From JARROD01 sp037384225 (GTDB lineage: Bacteria > Pseudomonadota > Gammaproteobacteria > Pseudomonadales > Cellvibrionaceae), in NCBI GenBank assembly GCA_037384225.1, contig JARROD010000263.1, positions 1 to 5,358 on the forward strand: 5,358 nt of DNA, written 5' to 3'. Of this stretch, positions 1 to 5,358 are shown in pieces; the first letter of the stretch is position 1, and the number at the start of each line of letters is the position of its first letter. Both the position numbers and the translations under genes were made by a program. The notes under the pieces were generated by a model, which searched no databases, was not told where the DNA came from, and saw only the letters and a program-made list of their open reading frames with translations.

Positions 1-917
1 AACTGACTCCGTTTATACAACAAGCCGCCCGCGAACAGGTACTCGACGTAAAAAATGCAGCGCGCAAAGGCAGAGATGTCATCGATTTTGTCAAAAATTT
101 TGCCCAACCCTATGTCGGCCGCACAGTCAGTGCTTTTATCGGTAGCGACGACCCCGATTTTATTCCTGAACTTTACAGGTGGATTACACTTCTGGAATCT
201 CCACCACAGGAGTACAGCCAGGAATACGAACAAGCGCTGAAAGCAAACAGTCAAAAACAGGCTAACTTTTTCAAAAAATTTATTCAAAGCCAGCGGCGGT
301 ATCAAAACAATAACATTATCACTCATCTGATACAGGCAAAAGTCGAAGGCAAATCATTGACGGACGAGGAGCTTGGTCGCATTCTTGAATTCCTCGCCCT
401 GGCAGGCTTTCAGGCTCCCACACACGCGCTCTGCCACGCTGTGATACATCTTGCGCAACGCCCCGGGCTGGTCAAAGAACTCATCAGAGCGCCGGATAAA
501 ATCCCGTTGTTTGTTGAAGAATCATTGCGGTTTAATTCATCTGTTCATTTCTTGTTCCGCTATACCCGCCACGCGGTGACGTTAGGCAATACTACCATTC
601 CCAGCGGCGCTCCCGTGGCTGTCAATATTGCCGCAGCGAATCGGGATCCCTCCCACTTCGTCGATCCCGATCAATTTATCATCACCCGGGAAAATAATCG
701 TGACCACCTGGCTTTTGGATACGGTGTGCACAATTGCCTGGGAGCCACGCTTGCCAGAACACTGATGCAGACTGCACTGGAAACCATTCTTTCTCATTTC
801 AATGAAATAGCCTGCCCTGAGGCCAATAAACTGCCCTGGAACTACTCGCTTCTCGCACACAGCATAACCGAGCTTCCGGTGCGATTCCGAAACGGTCAGC
901 GGTCGCTGGACGCCTGA
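1..917 (+). CDS. Cytochrome P450, 5'-truncated by window edge
   Basis: Haem-thiolate monooxygenase of the soluble bacterial type. The reading frame is open from base 3 to the TGA at 915-917 and gives 304 residues; bacterial P450s are usually about 400, so roughly 100 N-terminal residues lie outside the window. Numbering from the first visible codon, the I-helix segment is AGFQAPTH (134-141), the K-helix ExxR is E173-SL-R176, and the haem loop is FGYGVHNCLG with the axial cysteine at 245 (codon 735-737). PSHFVDPDQF before the haem loop is the usual meander-region pattern. The I-helix is odd: the normal AGx(D/E)T(T/S) has Gln for the acid and Ala for the Thr, so dioxygen activation must differ or be substrate-assisted, as known for P450eryF, which has Ala at the Thr position. 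There is no membrane anchor in the visible part. Redox partners are not in the window. It is probably cotranscribed with the receptor gene 59 bases downstream. The substrate cannot be told. The family call is firm. Confidence 0.95.
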   Translation, partial: LTPFIQQAAREQVLDVKNAARKGRDVIDFVKNFAQPYVGRTVSAFIGSDDPDFIPELYRWITLLESPPQEYSQEYEQALKANSQKQANFFKKFIQSQRRYQNNNIITHLIQAKVEGKSLTDEELGRILEFLALAGFQAPTHALCHAVIHLAQRPGLVKELIRAPDKIPLFVEESLRFNSSVHFLFRYTRHAVTLGNTTIPSGAPVAVNIAAANRDPSHFVDPDQFIITRENNRDHLAFGYGVHNCLGATLARTLMQTALETILSHFNEIACPEANKLPWNYSLLAHSITELPVRFRNGQRSLDA

Positions 918-963
918 GGGACGGGGCAATAATTTAAATATAAAAACTGTTATAGATATTAAA

Positions 964-968
964 AAGGA
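964..968 (+). promoter_or_regulatory. Ribosome binding site of the TonB receptor gene
   Basis: AAGGA lies 8 bases before the ATG at 977-979. This supports that start over the in-frame ATG four codons later. The surrounding 918-976 spacer is very AT-rich and could hold a promoter, but no -35/-10 pair with good spacing was found. Confidence 0.7.
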
Positions 969-976
969 AAGCGACA

Positions 977-3220
977 ATGTCTAAAACGATGTCCAAAGCT
1001 ATAAAACACTCGGGTTCCACCACTTCTGTACTCGGCGCCCTTTCTGTGATGTCTGCCATGACAGGCCCGTGGGCCGTGGCCGCCACAAACCCGAATGGGC
1101 CGACAACCACCCTGGAAGAAATCACAGTGACTGCCCAAAAACGTGAGCAGTCTTTACAGGAAGCGCCGGTCGCTATTTCTGTATTGAGCGAAGCACAACT
1201 CGCGGAGCAAGGTGTTACTAGCCTGGCTCACCTTATCGATGGCAGCATCTCCTCCTTGCGGGTGCAGAAATTTCCGGACGACCCGAGCATACTCGCCATC
1301 GCCATTCGCGGCAATGGCCCGGGGGATATTATCCAGACCACGCGCGAGGGATCCGTAGCGGTCTACCTCGACGATATTTATCTGGGCCGCGCCCAGGGGA
1401 TGATGGCCGAGGTTGCGGATCTGCAACAGGTGGAGGTTCTGCGGGGCCCGCAGGGCACTTTATTTGGCCGCAACGCCACCGGGGGCGCTATCAGCCTGGT
1501 ATCAAAAAAGCCCAGCGGAGAATTCGGGATTCAACAAACTGTCGGTATCGGCCGCTATAACGAAGTGCGCTCGGCGACACACATCGACCTGCCGGAATGG
1601 AACACCGTTAAAACGAAATTCAGCTATTTGCATTCCGAGCGGGATGGTTGGTTTAAAAATACCGCTGAGGGGGAGCCGGATTTCAACGCCTACGACAATG
1701 ACAGCGCGCGCATCAGTCTGGACTGGCAAGTTAACGACGCCACCCGTCTCGGTTACAGTTACGACCGGTCCGACCTGGAAGTCACCCAGTCCTATTACCA
1801 GATTGACGAGGACATTGGCGGAGCTTTCAACAATGAACCCGACAGGGTAACCCGAAGCCGCCGGGATATGAACGCCATAGAGCCGACACACTCCAGGCAC
1901 GACGGCCACGCACTGACACTGAGCGTGGACCTATCCGAACATCTCAGTTTTAAGTCTTTGAGTTCCTACCGCAACCTGGATAATGACGCGCGACACAATT
2001 ACGGCGGTGCATTCTACTTTAATGGTTTTATTCTGCAGCAGGATACCGATCAGGAACAGACATCGCAGGAATTGCGGCTGGTCGGCGATTACGACAGGTT
2101 TGATTTTGTAGCCGGCTTATACTACTACCGCGAAGACTCCGATACAGATATCCGCAATTTATTTTCCTACGACCAGGGGTTTACAGGCAATACGCCGGGC
2201 CCGATAGAGCCACCGACTACCGTAAATCTCTTTGACGGACAGGCAGTCCCTCCCACCAATATGGTAGCGGAGTTAACCTCCAAGGCTATATACGGGCAGG
2301 CGACCTGGACTCCTCCGATAGGGGACGACAAGCTCAAGTTAACGTTGGGCTTTCGCAAAACCGACGATGACAAGTCGGGGCGGCGCAGCGCCGGCGGGTT
2401 CGTGAATACATTCGCACAAAAAGCGACGCCTTTCAATCCCACCATGATCGTTGATTACGACTGGTCAGAAGCGGTTTCGACCTACGCCAAATGGAGCTCG
2501 GCTTTCCGGGGCGGCGGGGTCAACGTATTTTCCCGGAACCTGACGCCCTTTTCCGAGGAAACAATCAAAACGGCGGAACTGGGTTTGAAATCGGAATTTT
2601 GGGACAGGCGCGTGCGGTTGAACTTAGCCGTGTTTCAATCGGAGTATGACGATATAATTGTCGATGTGTACGCGCCGGACGATGTCAACAAACAGTTTAC
2701 GGAGTCTATCAATGCAGCGAATAAGGTGGGAATCGACGGTGCAGAAGTGGATGTTACCGTTGTGCCGATAGCGGGTCTGGTGCTTGGGCTGAACTACACC
2801 TATCTGGATGGCGATATGCCGCTGCAACCCAACCCATTGGACGAAGTCGGTGATCAGGTTAAATTTAACATCGCGCAAACTCCCAAGCACGCCGGCGCCA
2901 TGACCATAGATTACACCCTGCAACCCTTGTTTGCGGGTACCCCGACAGTACACTTTGATATTTCTTCCACCGACGAATTTCACTATTTTCCCACCAATTC
3001 AGATATTACCGACACCTATACGCTGATGAACGCGCGCTTGAGCCTGAAGGATATTGCGCTTGGCAGCGGTGAACGAAGCCACCTGGCAACCTCTTTGTGG
3101 GTCAACAATATAACGGATGAGGAATACGCCACGTTTGCATTGTCTTTGGAACGGGCAGCCAGAATCAAGACCTACGGCACGCCGCGAACCTATGGGCTGG
3201 ATGTTACCTACACCTTCTGA
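977..3220 (+). CDS. TonB-dependent outer-membrane receptor
   Basis: Energised outer-membrane transporter that takes up a ligand too large or scarce for porins, using TonB-ExbB-ExbD. The protein has 747 residues, a normal length. Residues 1 to about 36 look like a signal peptide (basic start, then a weakly hydrophobic stretch ending AVAA). A TonB box-like EEITVTA sits at 47-53, directly after the leader, so there is no N-terminal STN signalling domain and the receptor should not be a FecA-type transducer. The plug domain spans about 58-180, with AIRGNG (109-114), VYLDDIYLGR (129-138) and VLRGPQGTLFGRNATGG (154-170). The rest is the beta-barrel, rich in alternating aromatic strands and ending in YTF, the usual terminal aromatic for BAM-dependent insertion. 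The QKREQSLQEAPVAISVLS style is common in receptors of marine gammaproteobacteria and sphingomonads that serve organic substrates as well as iron chelates. The P450 neighbour suggests an organic ligand, but this is inference. No Fur box was recognised upstream. Confidence 0.95.
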   Translation: MSKTMSKAIKHSGSTTSVLGALSVMSAMTGPWAVAATNPNGPTTTLEEITVTAQKREQSLQEAPVAISVLSEAQLAEQGVTSLAHLIDGSISSLRVQKFPDDPSILAIAIRGNGPGDIIQTTREGSVAVYLDDIYLGRAQGMMAEVADLQQVEVLRGPQGTLFGRNATGGAISLVSKKPSGEFGIQQTVGIGRYNEVRSATHIDLPEWNTVKTKFSYLHSERDGWFKNTAEGEPDFNAYDNDSARISLDWQVNDATRLGYSYDRSDLEVTQSYYQIDEDIGGAFNNEPDRVTRSRRDMNAIEPTHSRHDGHALTLSVDLSEHLSFKSLSSYRNLDNDARHNYGGAFYFNGFILQQDTDQEQTSQELRLVGDYDRFDFVAGLYYYREDSDTDIRNLFSYDQGFTGNTPGPIEPPTTVNLFDGQAVPPTNMVAELTSKAIYGQATWTPPIGDDKLKLTLGFRKTDDDKSGRRSAGGFVNTFAQKATPFNPTMIVDYDWSEAVSTYAKWSSAFRGGGVNVFSRNLTPFSEETIKTAELGLKSEFWDRRVRLNLAVFQSEYDDIIVDVYAPDDVNKQFTESINAANKVGIDGAEVDVTVVPIAGLVLGLNYTYLDGDMPLQPNPLDEVGDQVKFNIAQTPKHAGAMTIDYTLQPLFAGTPTVHFDISSTDEFHYFPTNSDITDTYTLMNARLSLKDIALGSGERSHLATSLWVNNITDEEYATFALSLERAARIKTYGTPRTYGLDVTYTF

Positions 3221-3284
3221 TCCTTTCTGATCTACACTTTTCGCCGTGCCTCTGGTTGCAAAAGGGGCACAGTGATGGGGGGGA

Positions 3285-3318
3285 TGTGTATCGGGTTGAA
3301 TCGGCCGGCACATTTTTT
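3285..3318 (+). terminator. Weak candidate intrinsic terminator after the receptor gene
   Basis: TGTG (3285-3288) can pair with CACA (3309-3312), and CGG (3292-3294) with CCG (3305-3307), separated by an uneven internal loop and followed at once by six T (3313-3318). The position 65 bases past the receptor stop fits, but the stem is short and imperfect. A second small stem, GTGCCTC (3246-3252) with GGGGCAC (3264-3270), lies just upstream and lacks a T-run. Confidence 0.3.
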
Positions 3319-3466
3319 CAGATGCGACGGAGAAGTTTGTTAAAGGATTTGTCAAACGCTTTGGGTATATGCTCCGGTTAGAAAAATCTGCGCGCGTCCC
3401 TGAAAATACCGCTCTAAAAGGTCCTGAACTCGAAAATTTATGCAACGATAGGGTACAGATTGATTC

Positions 3467-3473
3467 AAGGAGA
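3467..3473 (+). promoter_or_regulatory. Ribosome binding site of dps
   Basis: AAGGAGA is a near-perfect Shine-Dalgarno sequence 8 bases before the ATG at 3482-3484. It fixes the short N-terminus of the Dps protein. No convincing promoter or OxyR site was identified in the 261-base spacer. Confidence 0.8.
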
Positions 3474-3481
3474 TTATAGCA

Positions 3482-3949
3482 ATGAGTGAGATTGATATTG
3501 GTATTCCCACCGCCGAACGAACCGCCATCGCTGAGGGCTTAAAGCGATTGCTCGCTGATTCCTACACGCTCTATCTACAAACCCATAACTTTCACTGGAA
3601 TGTGACCGGCCCCCAGTTTCGTGAACTCCACCTGATGTTTGAAGAACACTACACAGAACTGGCGACCGCTGTCGATGAGATTGCCGAGCGGATCCGTACT
3701 CTGGGGGAAGTCGCACCGGGTACTTACAAGGCATTTGCCCAACTGAGTTCTATTTCAGAAGTCAACGACGTACCGAAGGCAAGTGAGATGGTGAAGATTC
3801 TCAATCGCGGTCACGAGCAGGTGATAAAAACCTGCCGCGAAGCCCTGAAGCCCGCTCAGAACGCTGGCGATGAATCGTCCGTGTCGTTGATTTCTGATCG
3901 CATGCGCATTCATGAGAAAACGGCCTGGATGTTGCGGGCAATGCACTGA
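3482..3949 (+). CDS. dps: Dps family ferroxidase / DNA-protection protein
   Basis: A 155-residue ferritin-like protein expected to form a hollow dodecamer that oxidises Fe(II), using hydrogen peroxide, and stores the iron, protecting DNA during oxidative stress or starvation. The intersubunit ferroxidase ligands line up without gaps with E. coli Dps: H38 (in NFHWNV), H50, E54, D65 and E69 (in VDEIAER) correspond to H51, H63, D67, D78 and E82. The Asp-to-Glu change at the third is conservative. The C-terminal HEKTAWMLR (144-152) is a hallmark of the family. The first 15 residues (MSEIDIGIPTAERTA) are about 13 shorter than in E. coli and carry no lysine-rich tail, so non-specific DNA binding may be weak or absent; this is inference. 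The gene stands alone on the + strand, with its own strong ribosome binding site, and does not look functionally tied to the P450-receptor pair beyond a possible link through iron. Confidence 0.96.
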   Translation: MSEIDIGIPTAERTAIAEGLKRLLADSYTLYLQTHNFHWNVTGPQFRELHLMFEEHYTELATAVDEIAERIRTLGEVAPGTYKAFAQLSSISEVNDVPKASEMVKILNRGHEQVIKTCREALKPAQNAGDESSVSLISDRMRIHEKTAWMLRAMH

Positions 3950-4143
3950 GCATGCCACCGACCATGGGTGCGGTGGGTGGTCATGGCATCCATCAACATC
4001 CCATCGCTGTTTTCAATATCTATCAATACTTGATAAGGGACGGGCACGACATCGTTAATAATGGATGGCGTGGGTAGTATCTGCCGAACGGTGGAATTCC
4101 AGCGGCGATCGCCACTACCAAAGGTATTAAAATAAATTTCCAT
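3910..4143 (-). CDS. Doubtful 77-residue hypothetical protein
   Basis: A frame from an ATG at 4143-4141 to a TGA at 3912-3910, converging on dps and overlapping its last 40 bases. The translation is soluble-looking (NTFGSGDRRW near the start, then PVPYQVLIDIENSDGMLMDA in the middle) and its composition is not that of a random shadow frame. It has no recognisable domain, signal peptide or good Shine-Dalgarno; AAAAAAGGGA touches the ATG directly. It could be the tail of a broken gene whose earlier part lies in other frames up to about 4350, or chance. Not recognised. Confidence 0.25.
   Translation of the reverse strand: MEIYFNTFGSGDRRWNSTVRQILPTPSIINDVVPVPYQVLIDIENSDGMLMDAMTTHRTHGRWHAQCIARNIQAVFS
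3952..3989 (+). other. Imperfect hairpin just after dps
   Basis: ATGCCA-cc-GACCA (3952-3964) is complementary to TGGTC-a-TGGCAT (3978-3989), giving 11 paired bases around a 2/1 internal loop and a 13-base loop. It begins two bases after the dps stop. No T-run follows on either strand, so it is not a standard intrinsic terminator, but it could stabilise the 3' end of the dps transcript or help termination. Confidence 0.45.
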
Positions 4144-4303
4144 TCCCTTTTTTAACCGGGTGAAATGTCGGAGCCCTTAGCCATTTTCGCTTCTTGATTG
4201 CAAAACTCACCAAGCCAGAAAACACCATCAACGTGCCGAGCGCACTAAGAATCAGCAGCACAAGTACATAGCCCGCGGGAAGACAGCGGGTCTGTAATTG
4301 TGA
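4127..4303 (-). pseudogene. Membrane-segment peptide, possible gene remnant
   Basis: A stop-to-stop minus-strand frame of 58 codons (TGA at 4306-4304, TAA at 4129-4127) encodes LPAGY, then about 24 mostly hydrophobic residues, then a basic KKRKW tail. This is the layout of a C-terminal or single membrane anchor with the basic side in the cytoplasm. No ATG precedes the hydrophobic stretch; the only starts are a GTG at 4261 and an ATG at 4228, both inside it, without a clear ribosome binding site. Upstream, from 4354 to about 4276, a different frame (that of the TPR gene) reads FSHDDHNYRPAVFP, and a single frameshift would join the two. A decayed small membrane protein or anchor is one reading; chance is the other. 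Confidence 0.25.
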
Positions 4304-4356
4304 TCATCGTGCGAAAACTGGTCTCCGACTAGAAGTGCCAAGGCTTGATACTTGCG

Positions 4357-4902
4357 TTAAACCTCACTGCTCTTGGGGTTTATGGCCATACTTTGCCGAT
4401 AAGCGGCTAGCGCCCTATCCGGTCGACCGAGGCTCCTTAAAACATCGGCCAACCTTTCATGCAAAGCCCCCTTGTTCGGAGTTATCGTCAATTCACGCTT
4501 ACAGGCTGCCAGCGCCTGCAGCCAACGCAGTGTCCAGCAATCCGAAGTGCCGCTAGGGTTGAGACGATCGAAGTTGGCGAACAAGCGTCGGGCTCTGATT
4601 TCCGCGTTCGCTCTTATCATTCCTTTCAAGAGCATTCTATCGTTGGAATACTGTTTTACAGCCTTGCGATAGACGGCTACCGCCGCCTCATAGCGCCCGG
4701 CGACTTCCAAATGGTGGCCGAGTGCAATTAATTTTTCTCTATTACCACGGAATTGGGCAGCCAGATGCCGGCAGGCGGACACACCTTCAGCACCGGCTTG
4801 CTGAAAGCATTGCTGCTCATAAGCACCGGCTTGGGCAGGACCGGCCGGAAGGCAGCACAAGGCCAGCACCCATAGCGTCAACTGTCGGGACAATGATTTC
4901 AT
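4357..4902 (-). CDS. Exported cysteine-containing TPR protein
   Basis: Predicted periplasmic or surface protein of 181 residues with tetratricopeptide helices that normally mediate protein-protein contacts. The start is set at the ATG 4902-4900 because residues 1-25 then form a clear signal peptide: basic MKSLSRQ, hydrophobic LTLWVLALCCLPAG, cleavage near AQA/G. A start further upstream at 4977 would bury it. The mature part consists of two modules with an exact 90-residue period: C32 and C44 match C122 and C134, G69-R70 match G159-R160, A74 matches A164, and Y78-R79 match Y168-R169. Each module is C-x11-C, a linker, then a TPR-like hairpin (LGHHLEVAGRYEAAVAVYRK and LADVLRSLGRPDRALAAYRQ). The four mature cysteines may pair as two disulfides in the oxidising periplasm; that is inference. 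The gene is one base past the stop of the upstream gene. GAGG lies 11 bases before the start, slightly far, which fits translational coupling. No named family was recognised. Confidence 0.8.
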   Translation of the reverse strand: MKSLSRQLTLWVLALCCLPAGPAQAGAYEQQCFQQAGAEGVSACRHLAAQFRGNREKLIALGHHLEVAGRYEAAVAVYRKAVKQYSNDRMLLKGMIRANAEIRARRLFANFDRLNPSGTSDCWTLRWLQALAACKRELTITPNKGALHERLADVLRSLGRPDRALAAYRQSMAINPKSSEV

Positions 4903-4903
4903 T

Positions 4904-5358
4904 TCAGTAGTAGCCTCTGCCACCTTTATTCCAGGTTTTTTCCCAGATTTTGGAAAAGTCAAAATCCCAGCGGCCATTCGGGAGCTTTATTAAACCCAAT
5001 ACATACCTTCTGGATACCGGTTCATAGGGTGGGTCGCTTTCATTTTGCAGCATTTGTTGTAGGTTCTCTTCCAGTTGTTTTAAACCAAACTCCCCATCGT
5101 GGGATCCCACAACACCATCGCCGTCGAGATCTTCGCCATTGATTGCCACCTGCAATTGATCTCTCAATTGCAGGCTGGCCTGCTTAAACGCGGCGGCTAT
5201 TCGTTGGTTTTTAAACTGTGGGTTATTTTTGAGCTGGGCGTTGTTGGATTGCGCTGTTGCCAAGGCATCCTTAAATCGATTGATACCCTGCCCCCCCTGC
5301 CCTAGCAGTATGGCGTCGCCTGACACCATATTCAGGCTGGCATCCTTGGTGTTGGCTG
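4904..5358 (-). CDS. Hypothetical protein with EF-hand-like calcium loop, N-terminus outside window
   Basis: The frame is open at the right edge and gives 150 residues down to the TGA at 4906-4904. The ATG at 5329-5327 is probably internal: the frame continues upstream of it and no Shine-Dalgarno lies at the right distance. The fragment begins ANTKDASLN, then has a Gly/Gln-rich turn (GQGGQG) and an Asn/Gln-rich helical stretch. DLDGDGVVGSHD (residues 76-87, bases 5131-5096) is a 12-position DxDxDGxxxxxD loop, flanked by an amphipathic helix on each side, as in an EF-hand or dockerin-type site. Position 12 is Asp instead of the commoner Glu, which still can bind calcium. The tail is aromatic and basic (RWDFDFSKIWEKTWNKGG) and ends RGYY. 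Its partner, one base downstream, is an exported TPR protein, so this protein may also act outside the cytoplasm, but its signal sequence cannot be seen. Function unknown. Confidence 0.75.
   Translation of the reverse strand, partial: ANTKDASLNMVSGDAILLGQGGQGINRFKDALATAQSNNAQLKNNPQFKNQRIAAAFKQASLQLRDQLQVAINGEDLDGDGVVGSHDGEFGLKQLEENLQQMLQNESDPPYEPVSRRYVLGLIKLPNGRWDFDFSKIWEKTWNKGGRGYY
5149..5174. repeat. Perfect 11-bp inverted repeat with 4-base loop, inside a gene
   Basis: CCTGCAATTGA (5149-5159), loop TCTC (5160-5163), TCAATTGCAGG (5164-5174). Both arms match perfectly. It lies in the helical region just before the calcium loop and encodes, on the minus strand, LQLRDQLQ, itself almost a mirror-image peptide. 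No T-run follows. It may be a side effect of the repeated Leu-Gln codons or an RNA hairpin within the message. Confidence 0.8.

Larger units (their letters stand above)
3950..4356. other. 407-base region between dps and the TPR gene without a confident gene
   Basis: It lies between two convergent units. It holds the hairpin after dps, the two low-confidence minus-strand frames described separately, and a short GC stem (CCCGC at 4272-4276 with GCGGG at 4286-4290) with no T-run. No tRNA, repeat array, insertion-sequence end or terminator for the minus-strand operon was recognised. Confidence 0.7.

Noticed and set aside
357..917. A P450 gene starting at the TTG at 357
   Set aside because: The same frame is open back to base 3 and encodes the P450 region that precedes the I-helix, so 357 is internal.
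922..960. Fur box before the receptor gene
   Set aside because: The stretch is AT-rich, but fewer than half of the positions fit the 19-base Fur consensus.
582..977. Minus-strand frame opposite the P450 and spacer (131 codons)
   Set aside because: It is antisense to the haem-loop half of a clear P450; its translation has no recognisable family features.
1413..1909. Overlapping frames inside the receptor on both strands
   Set aside because: Shadow frames of the plug and early barrel; the receptor frame is intact and conserved-looking.
2999..3445. Minus-strand frame over the receptor 3' end and spacer (148 codons)
   Set aside because: Half of it is the shadow of the beta-barrel C-terminus; the spacer part looks random and has no ribosome binding site.
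4272..4290. CCCGC/GCGGG stem as terminator of the minus-strand operon
   Set aside because: Only five base pairs and no T-run on either strand.
4335..4910. Plus-strand frames opposite the TPR gene
   Set aside because: They are antisense to a gene with a signal peptide, TPR repeats and a coupled upstream partner; none has recognisable features.
4903..4977. Longer start for the TPR protein at 4977
   Set aside because: It would put 25 residues before a clean signal peptide and overlap the upstream gene by about 74 bases; the start at 4902 fits better.
5099..5110. Palindrome GTGGGATCCCAC
   Set aside because: A 12-base palindrome around a BamHI site within the calcium-loop codons; explainable by chance and with no loop for a hairpin.

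Overview
The window looks like a piece of a Gram-negative, probably marine gammaproteobacterial chromosome. This rests on an outer-membrane TonB-dependent receptor with a typical AQKREQSLQ-type N-terminus, a Dps protein of proteobacterial type, Shine-Dalgarno-led genes and moderate GC. A Cellvibrionales-like host would fit, but that is an impression from gene style and was not tested. No mobile element, tRNA, rRNA or CRISPR array was seen.

Left part (1-3220, + strand): the C-terminal three quarters of a cytochrome P450, open at the left edge, is followed after 59 AT-rich bases by a complete 747-residue TonB-dependent receptor. The two probably form the end of an operon that pairs uptake of a bulky or hydrophobic molecule with its oxidation, or belongs to a biosynthetic locus. 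The P450 keeps its haem-binding cysteine and ExxR motif. Its I-helix reads AGFQAPTH, so the usual acid-threonine pair of the oxygen-activation site is absent.

Middle (3221-3949): a 261-base spacer with a weak candidate terminator, then a stand-alone dps gene with a strong ribosome binding site. The Dps ferroxidase ligands are all in place, but the N-terminus is short and lacks a basic DNA-binding tail. An imperfect hairpin follows the stop codon.

3950-4356 holds no confident gene. Its minus strand carries gene-like but broken reading: a peptide with one membrane segment and a basic tail, and a 77-codon frame that runs into the end of dps. This may be a decayed gene.

Right part (4357-5358, - strand): two genes that are very likely translationally coupled, with one base between stop and start. 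The first, open at the right edge, encodes a protein with an EF-hand-like calcium loop. The second encodes a small exported TPR protein built from two cysteine-containing modules repeated with an exact 90-residue period. Neither was recognised as a named family. With further genes upstream, outside the window, they may form an envelope or secreted system.
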